23,103 nucleotides of DNA, taken from the NCBI GenBank assembly GCA_003427395.1, contig BFEA01000002.1:2396498-2419600 (forward strand). Reading direction: 5' to 3'. This DNA is from Chara braunii (lineage: Eukaryota; Streptophyta; Charophyceae; Charales; Characeae). The position numbers were made by a program, and so were the translations under genes. The notes under the pieces are model-generated. The model searched no databases. It was not told the DNA's origin and saw only the letters and a list, made by a program, of their open reading frames with translations. This document shows, in pieces, positions 1 to 6,789 of the stretch (its first letter is position 1; each line of letters begins with the position of its first letter).

Positions 1-23
1 AGGCCCAGTGTCCCAGATATTAC

Positions 24-53
24 ACTGAAATAGTGACTGCGCCCTAGTTACCC
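24..53. repeat. Terminal fragment of MITE family A
   Basis: This 30-base piece matches, in reverse complement, the terminal inverted repeat of the two MITE copies at 6584-6972 (core GTAACTAGGGCGCAGTCAC, one base different in the part that follows). It is probably the right end of a copy whose body lies outside the window or is lost. Nothing else of the family is visible here. Confidence 0.7.
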
Positions 54-197
54 CAAAAAAGAAAGCAGGATTTTTTTTTCTTTTTCCTGAGCTTCAGTGG
101 GAGGAAACACTGGAGGGGAGGGTGTGTGATAAGAGCAGCCCTCTCAAGTGGACCTCCAGGTGAAGGCTCCATCTATTGGTGGGGAGCTGCACATGGT

Positions 198-297
198 CTG
201 GAAACCGGGCCCAGCGTCCCAGATATTACAATACAATCCTGCTCCAGCTGGAAACTGGGTCCAGCGCCCCATATATTACAACACAACGGTAGGCTTA
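198..297. repeat. Two tandem 50-bp units, related copies elsewhere
   Basis: Two diverged units of 50 bases (198-247 and 248-297) share the core GGGCCCAGCGYCCCAKATAT. The same core occurs at 2-23 and, less fully, at 2766-2786, where the preceding 'ggggagc' context is also shared. This suggests a dispersed repeat whose ends I cannot place. Open frames over it are not convincing genes. Confidence 0.55.
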
Positions 298-308
298 GTA
301 ATTCGGGG

Positions 309-345
309 CCTGTTGATAGGTTTATCTACATAATATCCCAGTAAT
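309..345 (+). repeat. 37-bp direct repeat, copy 1
   Basis: The stretch is repeated at 652-688 in the same orientation with a single mismatch (ATATCCC against ATAGCCC). The two copies are 343 bases apart and bracket a tRNA-like sequence. They could be an unusually long target-site duplication, the short terminal repeats of a tiny LTR-like element, or remains of a tandem duplication. The sequence does not decide between these. Confidence 0.8.
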
Positions 346-367
346 TGATCCGCAGGCAGATGGAATT

Positions 368-438
368 CCGCAGCCAAACGGAATCGAACCGGTGACCTCG
401 GCTGTAACAGCCGGATGCCCTTACCACTGCAATGATGA
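368..438 (-). pseudogene. tRNA-like sequence (SINE head or tRNA pseudogene)
   Basis: On the minus strand a B box GGTTCGATTCC (+ coordinates 380-390) lies downstream of an A-box-like GCAGTGGTAAGGG (418-430), the spacing of an internal RNA polymerase III promoter. The T-arm region GAGGTCACCGGTTCGATTCC resembles eukaryotic tRNAs. The anticodon arm is a palindrome (CGGCTG/CAGCCG) that does not give a normal 7-base loop with U at position 33, and I cannot form a good acceptor stem. I therefore read it as tRNA-derived rather than a working tRNA and assign no amino acid. It lies between the two 37-bp direct repeats. Confidence 0.6.
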
Positions 439-447
439 CACTGTGTT

Positions 448-484
448 CAAAACCGAAGATATACCGGTCGTGACATTCAGCCCA
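448..484 (-). repeat. Conserved 37-nt block upstream of tRNA-like A box, copy 1
   Basis: The block matches 4279-4315 at 28 of 37 positions, counted by eye. On the minus strand it lies just upstream of the tRNA-like sequence at 368-438, as the other copy does for the tRNA-like head at 4190-4260. The gap to the A box is 17-18 bases in both cases. It may be the 3' end of an upstream SINE unit or an upstream promoter element. Confidence 0.6.
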
Positions 485-651
485 ACCCAGCACCGGTGCA
501 TCCAGGACTTACATCGTCAACTCAGGACATTCATGACATCTTCCGCAGGCAGCAGCATCCGCGCAGAATCCAAGACCCTCCGCAGTTGCCGACCAGCATC
601 CCGTACACCAGAATCCGCGCGAACATCCACTAGCTGGATAATGGACTTGTA

Positions 652-688
652 CCTGTTGATAGGTTTATCTACATAATAGCCCAGTAAT
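652..688 (+). repeat. 37-bp direct repeat, copy 2
   Basis: This is the partner of 309-345 (36 of 37 identical). The bases between the copies hold the tRNA-like sequence, the 37-nt block and about 170 bases with no recognised content. Confidence 0.8.
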
Positions 689-1105
689 GGCCTACATACT
701 GCTGAAAGCACATTGCCAACTGCAACTCTACCCATGTCCCGCCACCATCCTGAGCCGGTATTATGTTCTTCTCTCCCACTTCGCTGTTTACATACCCTTG
801 TTGTTACTGTTTGTGTACTGGTGAGGGGCTCCTACTGCCTTCCACCTCCTCCCCTGTTCTGAGTGGGCTTCCACCTATCCCTCCATCTGTGGGGTAACTT
901 GCCTTTTTCCTTTCTGTCGCTTGTCCGTGTAGGGCCTGTCATACCACTGTATGTTTTGTATGGGAGGGGTGGAGGAGGCGGGGGGGAGGGGCGGTGCGGG
1001 CGGGGCTTCTAATATTGTTGAGTACTGTCCTCTACCCACCCACCAGGCCTCTCTTTAGAGCTTTCTGCATTTCCACTTTTGGGGAAATTACACATGTAAG
1101 GCAGT
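689..1105. other. Unassigned stretch with a G-rich tract
   Basis: I see no gene here. Positions 962-1006 are strongly G-rich on the + strand, with six runs of three or more G separated by short spacers. This is compatible with a G-quadruplex but equally with simple-sequence drift. The rest is pyrimidine-rich and low in information. Confidence 0.4.
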
Positions 1106-1190
1106 TGGATTTATGCGTGTCATCCTGGCGCAGGGGCCATGCTGATATTCTGTGTATCTTTCCAATCTTAACAGATGTCCTTTGAAGGAC
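1106..1190 (-). pseudogene. U6 snRNA-derived sequence, 5' part complete
   Basis: Read on the minus strand from 1190, the sequence follows U6 spliceosomal snRNA. It has a 5' hairpin GTCCTTCAAAGGAC, then ATTGGAAAGATACACAGAA, then the very conserved core AGCATGGCCCCTGCGC, then AGGATGACACGCATAAAT. After that the match stops, and the plant or animal 3' end is absent. The ACAGAGA box, which pairs with the 5' splice site, reads ACAGAAT here. I see no plant-type upstream sequence element or well-placed TATA box upstream (above 1190). It is most likely a retropseudogene or a fragment inside a repeat. Identity as U6-derived is firm; function is doubtful. Confidence 0.85.
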
Positions 1191-1199
1191 CAGTTGGAA

Positions 1200-1568
1200 T
1201 ATTTTGTCCCGAATAGCCTACAAAAAGATGTCCCTGCTGAACGACCAGCCGCCTGGCCGGTTGCCTGTTCAGGGTAAGGTGGCCTAGAATGCTGGCTGAC
1301 TAGGCAAGAGGAAAGGTTAGGGAAGTTGGCGATGGTTTCAGGTGGAAAGAGCTGCTTCACCCGATGAGCCTACAGCGGCGTAGAAACGCATTGAGGTTGC
1401 GTGGTAACTGCACCGTCTTCCCCCGACGAGAACACCTAGTCATTATCGATGTATCTACGCTGACAGTCGCCCCAAATACTGATGCAATGATTGTGGGCTC
1501 TGTTTGGGGGGGGAAACGTGGTTATGCGGGCATTATTGTCTGAACGATTGTAATAATATAACTTACTA
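1200..1568. other. No recognised content
   Basis: No gene, RNA or repeat was recognised here. The open frames on the minus strand in this stretch have no family features. Confidence 0.4.
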
Positions 1569-2040
1569 ATAGTAAGGTTGACATGTTGTGCGGATTTTTT
1601 TTGTTTCTGGGGTAATTTGAGAAGTATCCCCATAAGTACCCCCATAATTTGAGATATATGCCGAAATGCCCCTAAAAGTTGTGGGTTAGCTGAATGCCCT
1701 TTTGAGCCTAATTCTTTGTGTTTTGCCCCTGTCAGGCTGGTGCACAAGTTTGCAATCTGAACCTCACCGTTTGGGCCTGGGCATCTTGCAATCAGGCCTT
1801 GGAAAAGTTGGCAAGGACAGGGGCATTTTTCAAAGTTGGATGGTACCCGGCAGTGGTATATTGCGAAGATGAAGGATCCAACTGTCTATCCATGTCTTTT
1901 AGGGCCATTTTGGCATATATCTCAAGTTTCTCAACTTATGGGGCTATTTTGCAAATTATCCCTTATTTGAAGTTTTTTCTTTCTTTTTTAATATCAACGA
2001 GGGCGTCCTACCATCAAATGTGATTTTTTTAACTTACTAT
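1569..2040. mobile_element. MITE-like element D with long diverged inverted arms
   Basis: The inner arms at 1609-1678 and 1896-1962 are inverted copies of each other, sharing for example TTTGAGATATATGCC and CCCCATAAG with gaps. The outer tips also match: ATAGTAAG at 1569-1576 against CTTACTAT at 2033-2040. The middle (about 1680-1895) is unique. No transposase coding is visible, and the open frames across it are by-products of the arms. The total of about 470 bp fits a non-autonomous DNA transposon. I cannot define a target-site duplication. The next element begins six bases further on. Confidence 0.65.
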
Positions 2041-2046
2041 CAGTAC

Positions 2047-2252
2047 TAAACCACCAGTACTTGGCCCAGCTATCGTTGCCGAGCCTGGAATCCCCCTGTG
2101 CGCCATTTTTTGCTGAAGCGCCAGGGTACCGTTTCAATTTTTTTTGGCTGGCGCTTCAGGCCATTGAGGTCCGGTACCCCGAAGCCCGAACTTTGCGTAG
2201 CGTTAACAGCAACGGCCCGCGGCCGATGTATGGGCCAAGTACTGGTGGTTTA
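2047..2252. mobile_element. MITE family B, copy 1 (perfect 22-bp inverted ends)
   Basis: Positions 2047-2068 and 2231-2252 are perfect inverted repeats of 22 bp, beginning TAAACCACCAGTACTTGG. The outermost TA on both sides could be a TA target-site duplication, as with Tc1/mariner-type insertions, leaving an element that starts AACCACC. Inside is a second hairpin: CTGAAGCGCCA (2113-2123) and its complement (2149-2159). There is no coding capacity. A second copy lies at 5840-6127, and lone ends occur at 3548-3558, 22889-22899 and, weakly, 4848 onward. Confidence 0.8.
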
Positions 2253-2530
2253 ATAAGGTTATGCGAATATGATTTTTTTATTCTCGTTGTTTAAAGCGGG
2301 TTCATGTTTTGGCTCACACACCAGGACTTTTTCTACCAAGTACCCCTGTTTTAACTTGGGAATTAAAATGCGAGTTAGCACGTCAAAAAAAAAAAAAAAA
2401 AAAAGAAGAAAAACTGAAAAAAAAAGCGAAAATTTTAAAAAAGGCCATGTAGAAGGGAATGGTGGGCAATCATGGAGAGATCAAATAAAACTTGGAAAAA
2501 TCACGAGGAGCCTCTTTTTTGTATTTCCGG
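2253..2530. other. Unassigned, A-rich, 20-base A run
   Basis: No gene was recognised. An A run at 2385-2404 and a second A-rich patch to about 2440 could be the tail of a plus-strand retroposed element, but no body is recognisable upstream. Confidence 0.4.
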
Positions 2531-2582
2531 TTTGGACCATTTCTTGATTTGTGTGTGTCATCCTTGCACAGGGGCCCGCCAA
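2531..2582 (-). pseudogene. U6 snRNA fragment, 3' half, plant type
   Basis: The + strand reads TTTGGACCATTTCTTGATTT then GTGTGTGTCATCCTTGCACA then GGGGCC. This is the reverse complement of the 3' half of plant U6 snRNA from the GGCCCC core to the 3' end, with few changes. The 5' half is missing, so it is a truncated copy. It complements the copy at 1106-1190, which keeps the 5' half and lacks the 3' end. This fragment is my main evidence for a green-plant genome. Confidence 0.85.
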
Positions 2583-2842
2583 TTTTTGCTGCAGCCTTTT
2601 TGTCTCTGTGTTTCAGGCAAAAGGCAGCCAAGTTGCCAGCCCATTATCAGAATAAAGTTCAATAAATACTGGCTTATGTCTCAAGGGGACCACGCTTCTT
2701 TTTTTATTTTATTTTTTATTTTAAAGCTCCGTTCTATATGCGGGGAGCACCACGTGCTGGGAAGCGGGCCCAGCGCCCCATTTCAGAACATGAACAGAGC
2801 AGAAAAGAACAGCATCTGTGGAAAGATTCGCCTCCGTGCACA
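2583..2842. other. Unassigned; partial copy of the 198-297 repeat
   Basis: Positions 2766-2786 repeat the GGGCCCAGCGCCCCAT core found near the window start. The rest has no recognised content, and overlapping open frames on both strands are not supported as genes. Confidence 0.4.
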
Positions 2843-3018
2843 CCAGGAGCGAGGTCCCACTAGCAAAAACGGATTTGATTAAAAGCCATGTATCTGGGCA
2901 TGTTTGTGGAGAGGTGCACAAAACCACGATTGATCTGCTTTTCCGCATCTCTGCGTTAAACACATCAAGATTCAGGCACTCCGTCCAATCCTCTCTGCTG
3001 GTGGGACTTCGCCCCTCG
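2843..3018 (-). mobile_element. MITE family C, copy 1 (inverted)
   Basis: Its reverse complement aligns along its length with 3368-3541, including an identical 18-base stretch GCAGAGATGCGGAAAAGC in the centre. Each copy also has its own inverted ends of roughly 35 bases (GGGGCGAGGTCCC... against ...GGGACCTCGCCCC). Size is about 175 bp with no coding. The two copies differ at very roughly a quarter of positions, so they are old or independent insertions, not a fresh duplication. Confidence 0.75.
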
Positions 3019-3047
3019 TCCAGATGCGTACATGGCAATGTCCAAGG

Positions 3048-3345
3048 CCAGCAAAAAAAACGTATACTTACTCAGACAAACAAAAGAGTTTGTTATTATT
3101 AATGGAGAAAAGATTGGACATTCTTCTTGTACCTATGAATTTTTGCTCTACTCTTTTTACAGCAAGACAGCTTATAAGTCATAAAAATATTTGTGTTAAT
3201 AATCAAATTATCCTTCGGCCAGGGTGCTGCCCAGGGGTAAGGTCCTACTTCGCCACTAGCGACTTGTCAGAAATTGATCTTAGATTTCTGGCATTATATT
3301 ATAGTGGACTCCTTCCTGAGCCTTTGAGAACATTTACCTACGGAC
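3048..3345 (+). pseudogene. rps4: Ribosomal protein S4 fragment, mitochondrial type (probable NUMT)
   Basis: The frame starting at ATG 3102 encodes EKRLDILLVPMNFCSTLF followed by TARQLISHKNICVNNQI. This is the core of the S4 RNA-binding domain (RLD...L, ARQLI.H..I.VN), which places S4 on small-subunit rRNA. The 'MNFC...ARQLISH' style is closer to plant mitochondrial S4 than to plastid S4. The frame is open upstream to about 3048 (a basic TYTYSDKQKSLL) and downstream to 3357. After about 3215 the sequence becomes GC-rich and the S4 match is weak, possibly because a MITE C end intrudes at 3226. Only about a third of a normal S4 is present, and neither end looks like a proper gene end. I infer a nuclear copy of organelle DNA. 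It sits exactly between the two inverted MITE C copies. Confidence 0.75.
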
Positions 3346-3367
3346 AAGCTACATGCTGAGTTTCTGG

Positions 3368-3541
3368 CCAGGGGCGAGGTCCCTCTAGCAAAGAGGATTG
3401 GATAAATGCCCTGAATGTGGATGTGTTTTAAGCAGAGATGCGGAAAAGCTGTTCAATCTCGATTTTGTGCACCTTTCCACAGAAGAGTCCAGATTCAGGC
3501 TTTCAATCCAATCCTCTTTGCAAGTGGGACCTCGCCCCAGG
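3368..3541 (+). mobile_element. MITE family C, copy 2
   Basis: The ends are inverted repeats: CCAGGGGCGAGGTCCC and AAAGAGGATTGGAT at the left, ATCCAATCCTCTTTGC and GGGACCTCGCCCC at the right. It is the inverted partner of 2843-3018. Single, degraded ends of the same family can be seen at 3226-3250, 5636-5652 and 7317-7342. There is no coding. Confidence 0.8.
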
Positions 3542-4156
3542 GATAATTAAACCACCAGCATTTCCCAAGTCAGTGAACACCCTGCGTGCCAAAGAAAAAC
3601 AAAAAAAACAAGCGGCGTGAGCCTCCTTTTGGCTGGCTGACGTTGTGTCTTCTATGCAGCCGCGTCCGAGAAAAATGGCTGGGAAACGTGATGGTGGTCT
3701 TAAGTGTGGTCGAATTTATCGGAAATCAGGAATGGAGCAACGTGGGACGCTAGCTGGCCCACCCACGAAGCCCTGTGGCACCCTGAATACCCTGAATAGA
3801 ACGCAAGGTACTCAAGTATGCAGCCCAATTTCAGGCCAAATCCAGATAAGATGAGTGGACGTGCTATTTCTGGGGAAAGATGGTTGCGCAAAAAAGTCTA
3901 GGAAAGAATCGAAAAAAAACTTTGAATATCGTAGTCAAAGAAATTGGCAAACAATCACGGGAAAAAAAAAAAAAACAGTTTGAAACACTCAAAAAAAGAA
4001 AAAGAAGCCCTCAAGTGTTAGATCAATCTGCATATTGCGTGCAATTCCTTTGGTTCTGTGTGTTTGATTTGATTTTTTATGTGTTTTTGTTAGATACTGA
4101 TGATTACCGAAAATGAGTCGAATTCTCAAATTGGGAAAACAACTCAACAGAACAAC
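3542..4156. other. Unassigned stretch with one MITE B end
   Basis: Positions 3548-3558 (TAAACCACCAG) match the end of MITE family B, but no inverted partner is seen nearby. Short open frames of 60-80 codons in this stretch have no recognisable features, and the one at 3880-4116 is lysine-rich only because of A runs. No gene can be supported. Confidence 0.4.
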
Positions 4157-4265
4157 ACTGATTCACTGACCAACGTGTGTTTAGCGCATTCTGCCCTGCT
4201 GTACACGGACGGCCTCGAACCGGCACCCTCCTGCACAGGAGCGAAGTATCATAACCACTACAACC
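4157..4265 (-). repeat. tRNA-derived SINE-like unit, copy 1 (truncated)
   Basis: On the minus strand an A box TAGTGGTTATG (+ 4250-4260) and B box GGTTCGAGGCC (4211-4221) form a polymerase III promoter. The D-arm region GTAGTGGTTATGATACTTCGC resembles a tRNA-Val-like D arm. The downstream body (to 4157) matches the unit 328 bases to the right and then diverges, so this copy is truncated. The anticodon arm CTCC/GGAG has a 6-base loop, so it is not a functional tRNA. Confidence 0.7.
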
Positions 4266-4608
4266 CTTAGAGTGTTATGAAAACTGGATTCATACTGGTC
4301 GTGATATCCAGCCCACCTCCAGGGCTGTAGCGTCCTTGAACTCACACGGCACACACACACACCACACCATGGACTCGACAATCCAAGCACACTCCGCTCA
4401 GCCAACAACACGTAGCCCACCACCGCTACCTAACCTGGTCACACACAGCGGGCCAACTTCCCGTGGGTTCCACGGGCGCCTCACAGTGATTCACTGAACA
4501 ATGTGTGTTTAGGGCGTCATGCCCTGCTGCACACGGACGGCCTTGAACCGGCACCCGCCTGCACAGGAGCGAAGTATCATAACCACTATGTTAAAAAAAA
4601 AAAAAAAA
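4266..4608 (-). repeat. tRNA-derived SINE-like unit, copy 2, in tandem with copy 1
   Basis: The A box (4578-4588) and B box (4539-4549) lie exactly 328 bases from those of copy 1. The tRNA-like head and the following 'ggcattcatgac...gattcact'-type body are shared. The unit continues at lower coordinates through a body of about 230 bases with CA repeats to the 37-nt block at 4279-4315, then directly abuts the head of copy 1. A 16-base A run on the + strand (4593-4608) lies just upstream of the head. The head-to-tail arrangement suggests a dimeric SINE or a tandem insertion. Confidence 0.65.
4279..4315 (-). repeat. Conserved 37-nt block upstream of tRNA-like A box, copy 2
   Basis: This is the partner of 448-484. 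The best-kept part on the + strand is GGTCGTGA followed by CAGCCCA. It contains a small inverted pair CTGGAT/ATCCAG. On the minus strand it sits 18 bases upstream of the A box of copy 1, at the tail of copy 2. Confidence 0.6.
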
Positions 4609-5304
4609 CTAGCATCCCAGTCACATACAAGCAGAAAACAACAGGTGTGCTGCTTCAGGGGCGGCCTGCACGGGATAGACGCTTCACATCTGATCTGTCG
4701 CCAGAGTGGAGCCAAAATGCATAATGGGTGCAAGTGATCCAAAATTATGTAATGTTAATAACTTATAATAGTCTTACCGTCTTACGTAATTATATTTTAT
4801 TTCTTCCTGGATTTGGTATTATCAGTCATGTGATTTCTAGCCACTAGTAAACGACCAGGACGTCTCCCAGCTATTTATTCCGCCATGCTGGAGCCAAGTC
4901 CCACTGACACCATTGAGTTGAACTAGCTCAGCGGTGTGACACGTTTTTTGCTAATTAAAAATTCAAAACAAATGAAAAAGAAGAGAATCAAATGCTGCTG
5001 AAATCTTTTTTGCCTATTTTCCAAAAAAATAAATGAAGAAGCAAATGCTACTGAAAGCTTTTGTCCATATTTCCAAAAATGTAAAATACAGAAATAAGGC
5101 ACCCTCCATGAAACGCTCCTCACGCATGGCAAAGTCGGAGACAGCGGCCTCACTAGAACGTGAAACGAACATGGCCAGCACGGCTGGCTTGGTGCATTCA
5201 CAGCCCAAATAGAGGAAACGAATTTGGGGCTGCAGGGCCAAAGACAGCATGAAGACTCTCTGTCAGTGTCCTCCCCACGAGGAGGTATTGATGGCACAAG
5301 CACG
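4609..5304. other. Unassigned stretch
   Basis: No gene was recognised. At 4848 onward the sequence TAAACGACCAGGACGTCTCC resembles the left end of MITE family B copy 2. Positions 4916-4930 (GTTGAACTAGCTCAG) resemble the arm of the hairpin at 5305-5347, so 4916-5347 may be an inverted-repeat element of about 430 bp. Minus-strand open frames here have no family features. Confidence 0.4.
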
Positions 5305-5347
5305 GTTGAGCTAGCTGGCTACTTCGCTACAAGTCAGCTAGCTCAAC
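5305..5347. repeat. Perfect 13-bp hairpin
   Basis: GTTGAGCTAGCTG at 5305-5317 is perfectly complementary to 5335-5347, with a 17-base loop. A weaker copy of the arm lies at 4916-4930. No T run follows, so it does not look like a transcription terminator; it is more likely the end of an inverted-repeat element. Confidence 0.6.
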
Positions 5348-5524
5348 ATCCAGGCGAGGCCCACTGCCTCTCTCTGCACCTCTCTGCATGATCTTAAACT
5401 TTTTTTTTATTTTAAGATTTTAACTTTTCCAACTGTAATGATTTATCAGCCAGACGATCTTTTGACGCTGAATGGATCGCGGAGGTCGCCTTGTGTGGCC
5501 GGTGGTTAAAATATCAAGGAGTAC

Positions 5525-5624
5525 CTACCTTCTTCCCGTACGGTCGTAATAGCTGTATTTGGGGTATCTTTCAGTCTAAATACAGCTACAACGACCGTAC
5601 ATAGTATTCGGGGGAAGAAGGTAG
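5525..5624. repeat. 100-bp near-perfect inverted repeat
   Basis: The two arms pair in three blocks: CTACCTTCTTCCC (5525-5537) with 5612-5624, GTACGGTCGT (5538-5547) with 5591-5600, and TAGCTGTATTT (5550-5560) with 5578-5588. The loop is 17 bases (5561-5577), and an extra 11 bases sit on the right arm. A foldback MITE or a palindrome-forming transposon remnant is likely. A small-RNA hairpin precursor is possible but not indicated by anything else. Confidence 0.75.
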
Positions 5625-5839
5625 CTGAACGTGTGAGTGGGACTTGCCCCTGTTGGAGCCAGCCCAAAAGAAAAAGAAAAATCCGCACGCCAGCTCATTT
5701 TGTTAGGTGTGCACGTACTGTGTGGTTTTACGACTTCGAAAACTTTAAAGAGAAAACTCAGAAAAGAGTCAAAAGACTGGCAATTTTTTATACAGGTATT
5801 TAGTATTTAGTATTTACTGAAATACGTGTTGTTCTATTG

Positions 5840-6127
5840 AACCACCAGTACCTCTCCCAGCCATTCAACCTCACTCCGCTACTGAACATTCTACATGCGT
5901 CTGGATTGCTTTTTGCGCCTTATACATATGCACTGATCTAAAAGTTCAAATGTACCTGAATGATTTTCAGGACCAGATTTTTTTCATTCAGGAGGTTGCG
6001 CAGTGGAGCGAACCAGTACCTCTATGGCTGGCAGCGCAAGTCAAAAAGCATTAAAAAAAAAATTGCGCTGCACACTGCACAGCACAAATCCAACTTTGGG
6101 AAAAGAGGCTCAGAGCCACTGGTGGTT
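5840..6127. mobile_element. MITE family B, copy 2
   Basis: The left end AACCACCAGTACCTCTCCC and the right end ACTGGTGGTT are inverted and match copy 1 at 2047-2252, but the match is limited to about ten bases. The flanks read TG at the left and TA at the right, so a TA duplication would have decayed on one side. An internal hairpin CCTGAATGA (5955-5963) with its complement (5984-5992) parallels the inner hairpin of copy 1. A partial repeat of the left end occurs inside, at 6010-6031. There is no coding. Confidence 0.6.
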
Positions 6128-6583
6128 TAAGAAGATAGTGAAGACTGCCACTTGAGAACATATTGATTAAGCAAAATCCAGACACGATCAGTTAGCAAAA
6201 TATAATCAAGTGGTGAGTTCTGCAGAGATGGTGGGTGTGTATCGGTGTGTATCTTTCCACACTCTGGCAGAAGATACATGCTCCATTTCGCTCCCATTTT
6301 GGTGAGTACTGCAGAGAGTATGACCTTTCCTTCTTTTGTATTTGTTTGGCAGTCAACCATTCACCATCCCCCCTGTGTGCCAATCAGCCACTTTGCAGAA
6401 CGCCGCCCATCCTCCTTTTCTGGCGATTTGGACTAGACTTCAATCGTGTGTGATCATGTGTTCTTATCTCACCGGCCGACCTGCCCAATCAGCCATGAGA
6501 TTAGAATCATTAGATTATTATGAACTTGTAAAGTAGATTAGCAGCGGTTGACAATATGTATTTACTTATTGTAGTTAAAGGGT
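6128..6583. other. Unassigned stretch with a 17-bp direct repeat
   Basis: GGTGAGTNCTGCAGAGA occurs at 6212-6228 and 6301-6317 (one mismatch). Three overlapping open frames cross the region in different phases and none has recognisable features. Confidence 0.35.
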
Positions 6584-6770
6584 AACTAGGGTGCAGTCAC
6601 AATTTCAGTTTAAAATCCACTTCAGGCATCCCCTCGAATACAACACATCCCCAGCCGACCCTAAAAGCGAGGTTGTTGTATACATTCACAATTTTCCTCG
6701 CTTTGGCACAACATTTGCGAAATCGTGACTGAAGCGCATTTTCAAACGAAAACATGACTGTGCCCTAGTT
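6584..6770. mobile_element. MITE family A, copy 1 of a tandem pair
   Basis: The element begins AACTAGGGTGCAGTCAC and ends with the inverted GTGCCCTAGTT, giving terminal inverted repeats of about 27 bases with mismatches. The 187-bp body repeats in the next element with about 10-15% difference by eye. There is no coding. The copies are separated by only about 19 bases. Confidence 0.75.
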
Positions 6771-6789
6771 TTTTTCCCTTTAGTGCGGT

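Noticed and set aside
368-438. A functional tRNA gene
   Set aside because: A and B boxes are present, but the anticodon arm does not give a normal 7-base loop and the acceptor ends do not pair, so a tRNA-derived repeat is more likely.
1106-1190. A functional U6 snRNA gene
   Set aside because: The 3' end is missing, the ACAGAGA box is altered and no plant-type upstream element or TATA box is placed upstream.
1718-2023. Open frame of 101 codons on the + strand
   Set aside because: It spans the arms and centre of MITE D, and its hydrophobic tail comes from T-rich arm sequence. No family resemblance.
3880-4116. Lysine-rich frame ending in a hydrophobic stretch
   Set aside because: The composition is explained by A runs followed by T-rich DNA. 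No start context, motif or neighbour supports a gene.
4923-5303. Two overlapping minus-strand frames of 78 and 126 codons
   Set aside because: They are in different phases of the same AT-rich stretch, with no recognisable domain or conserved pattern.
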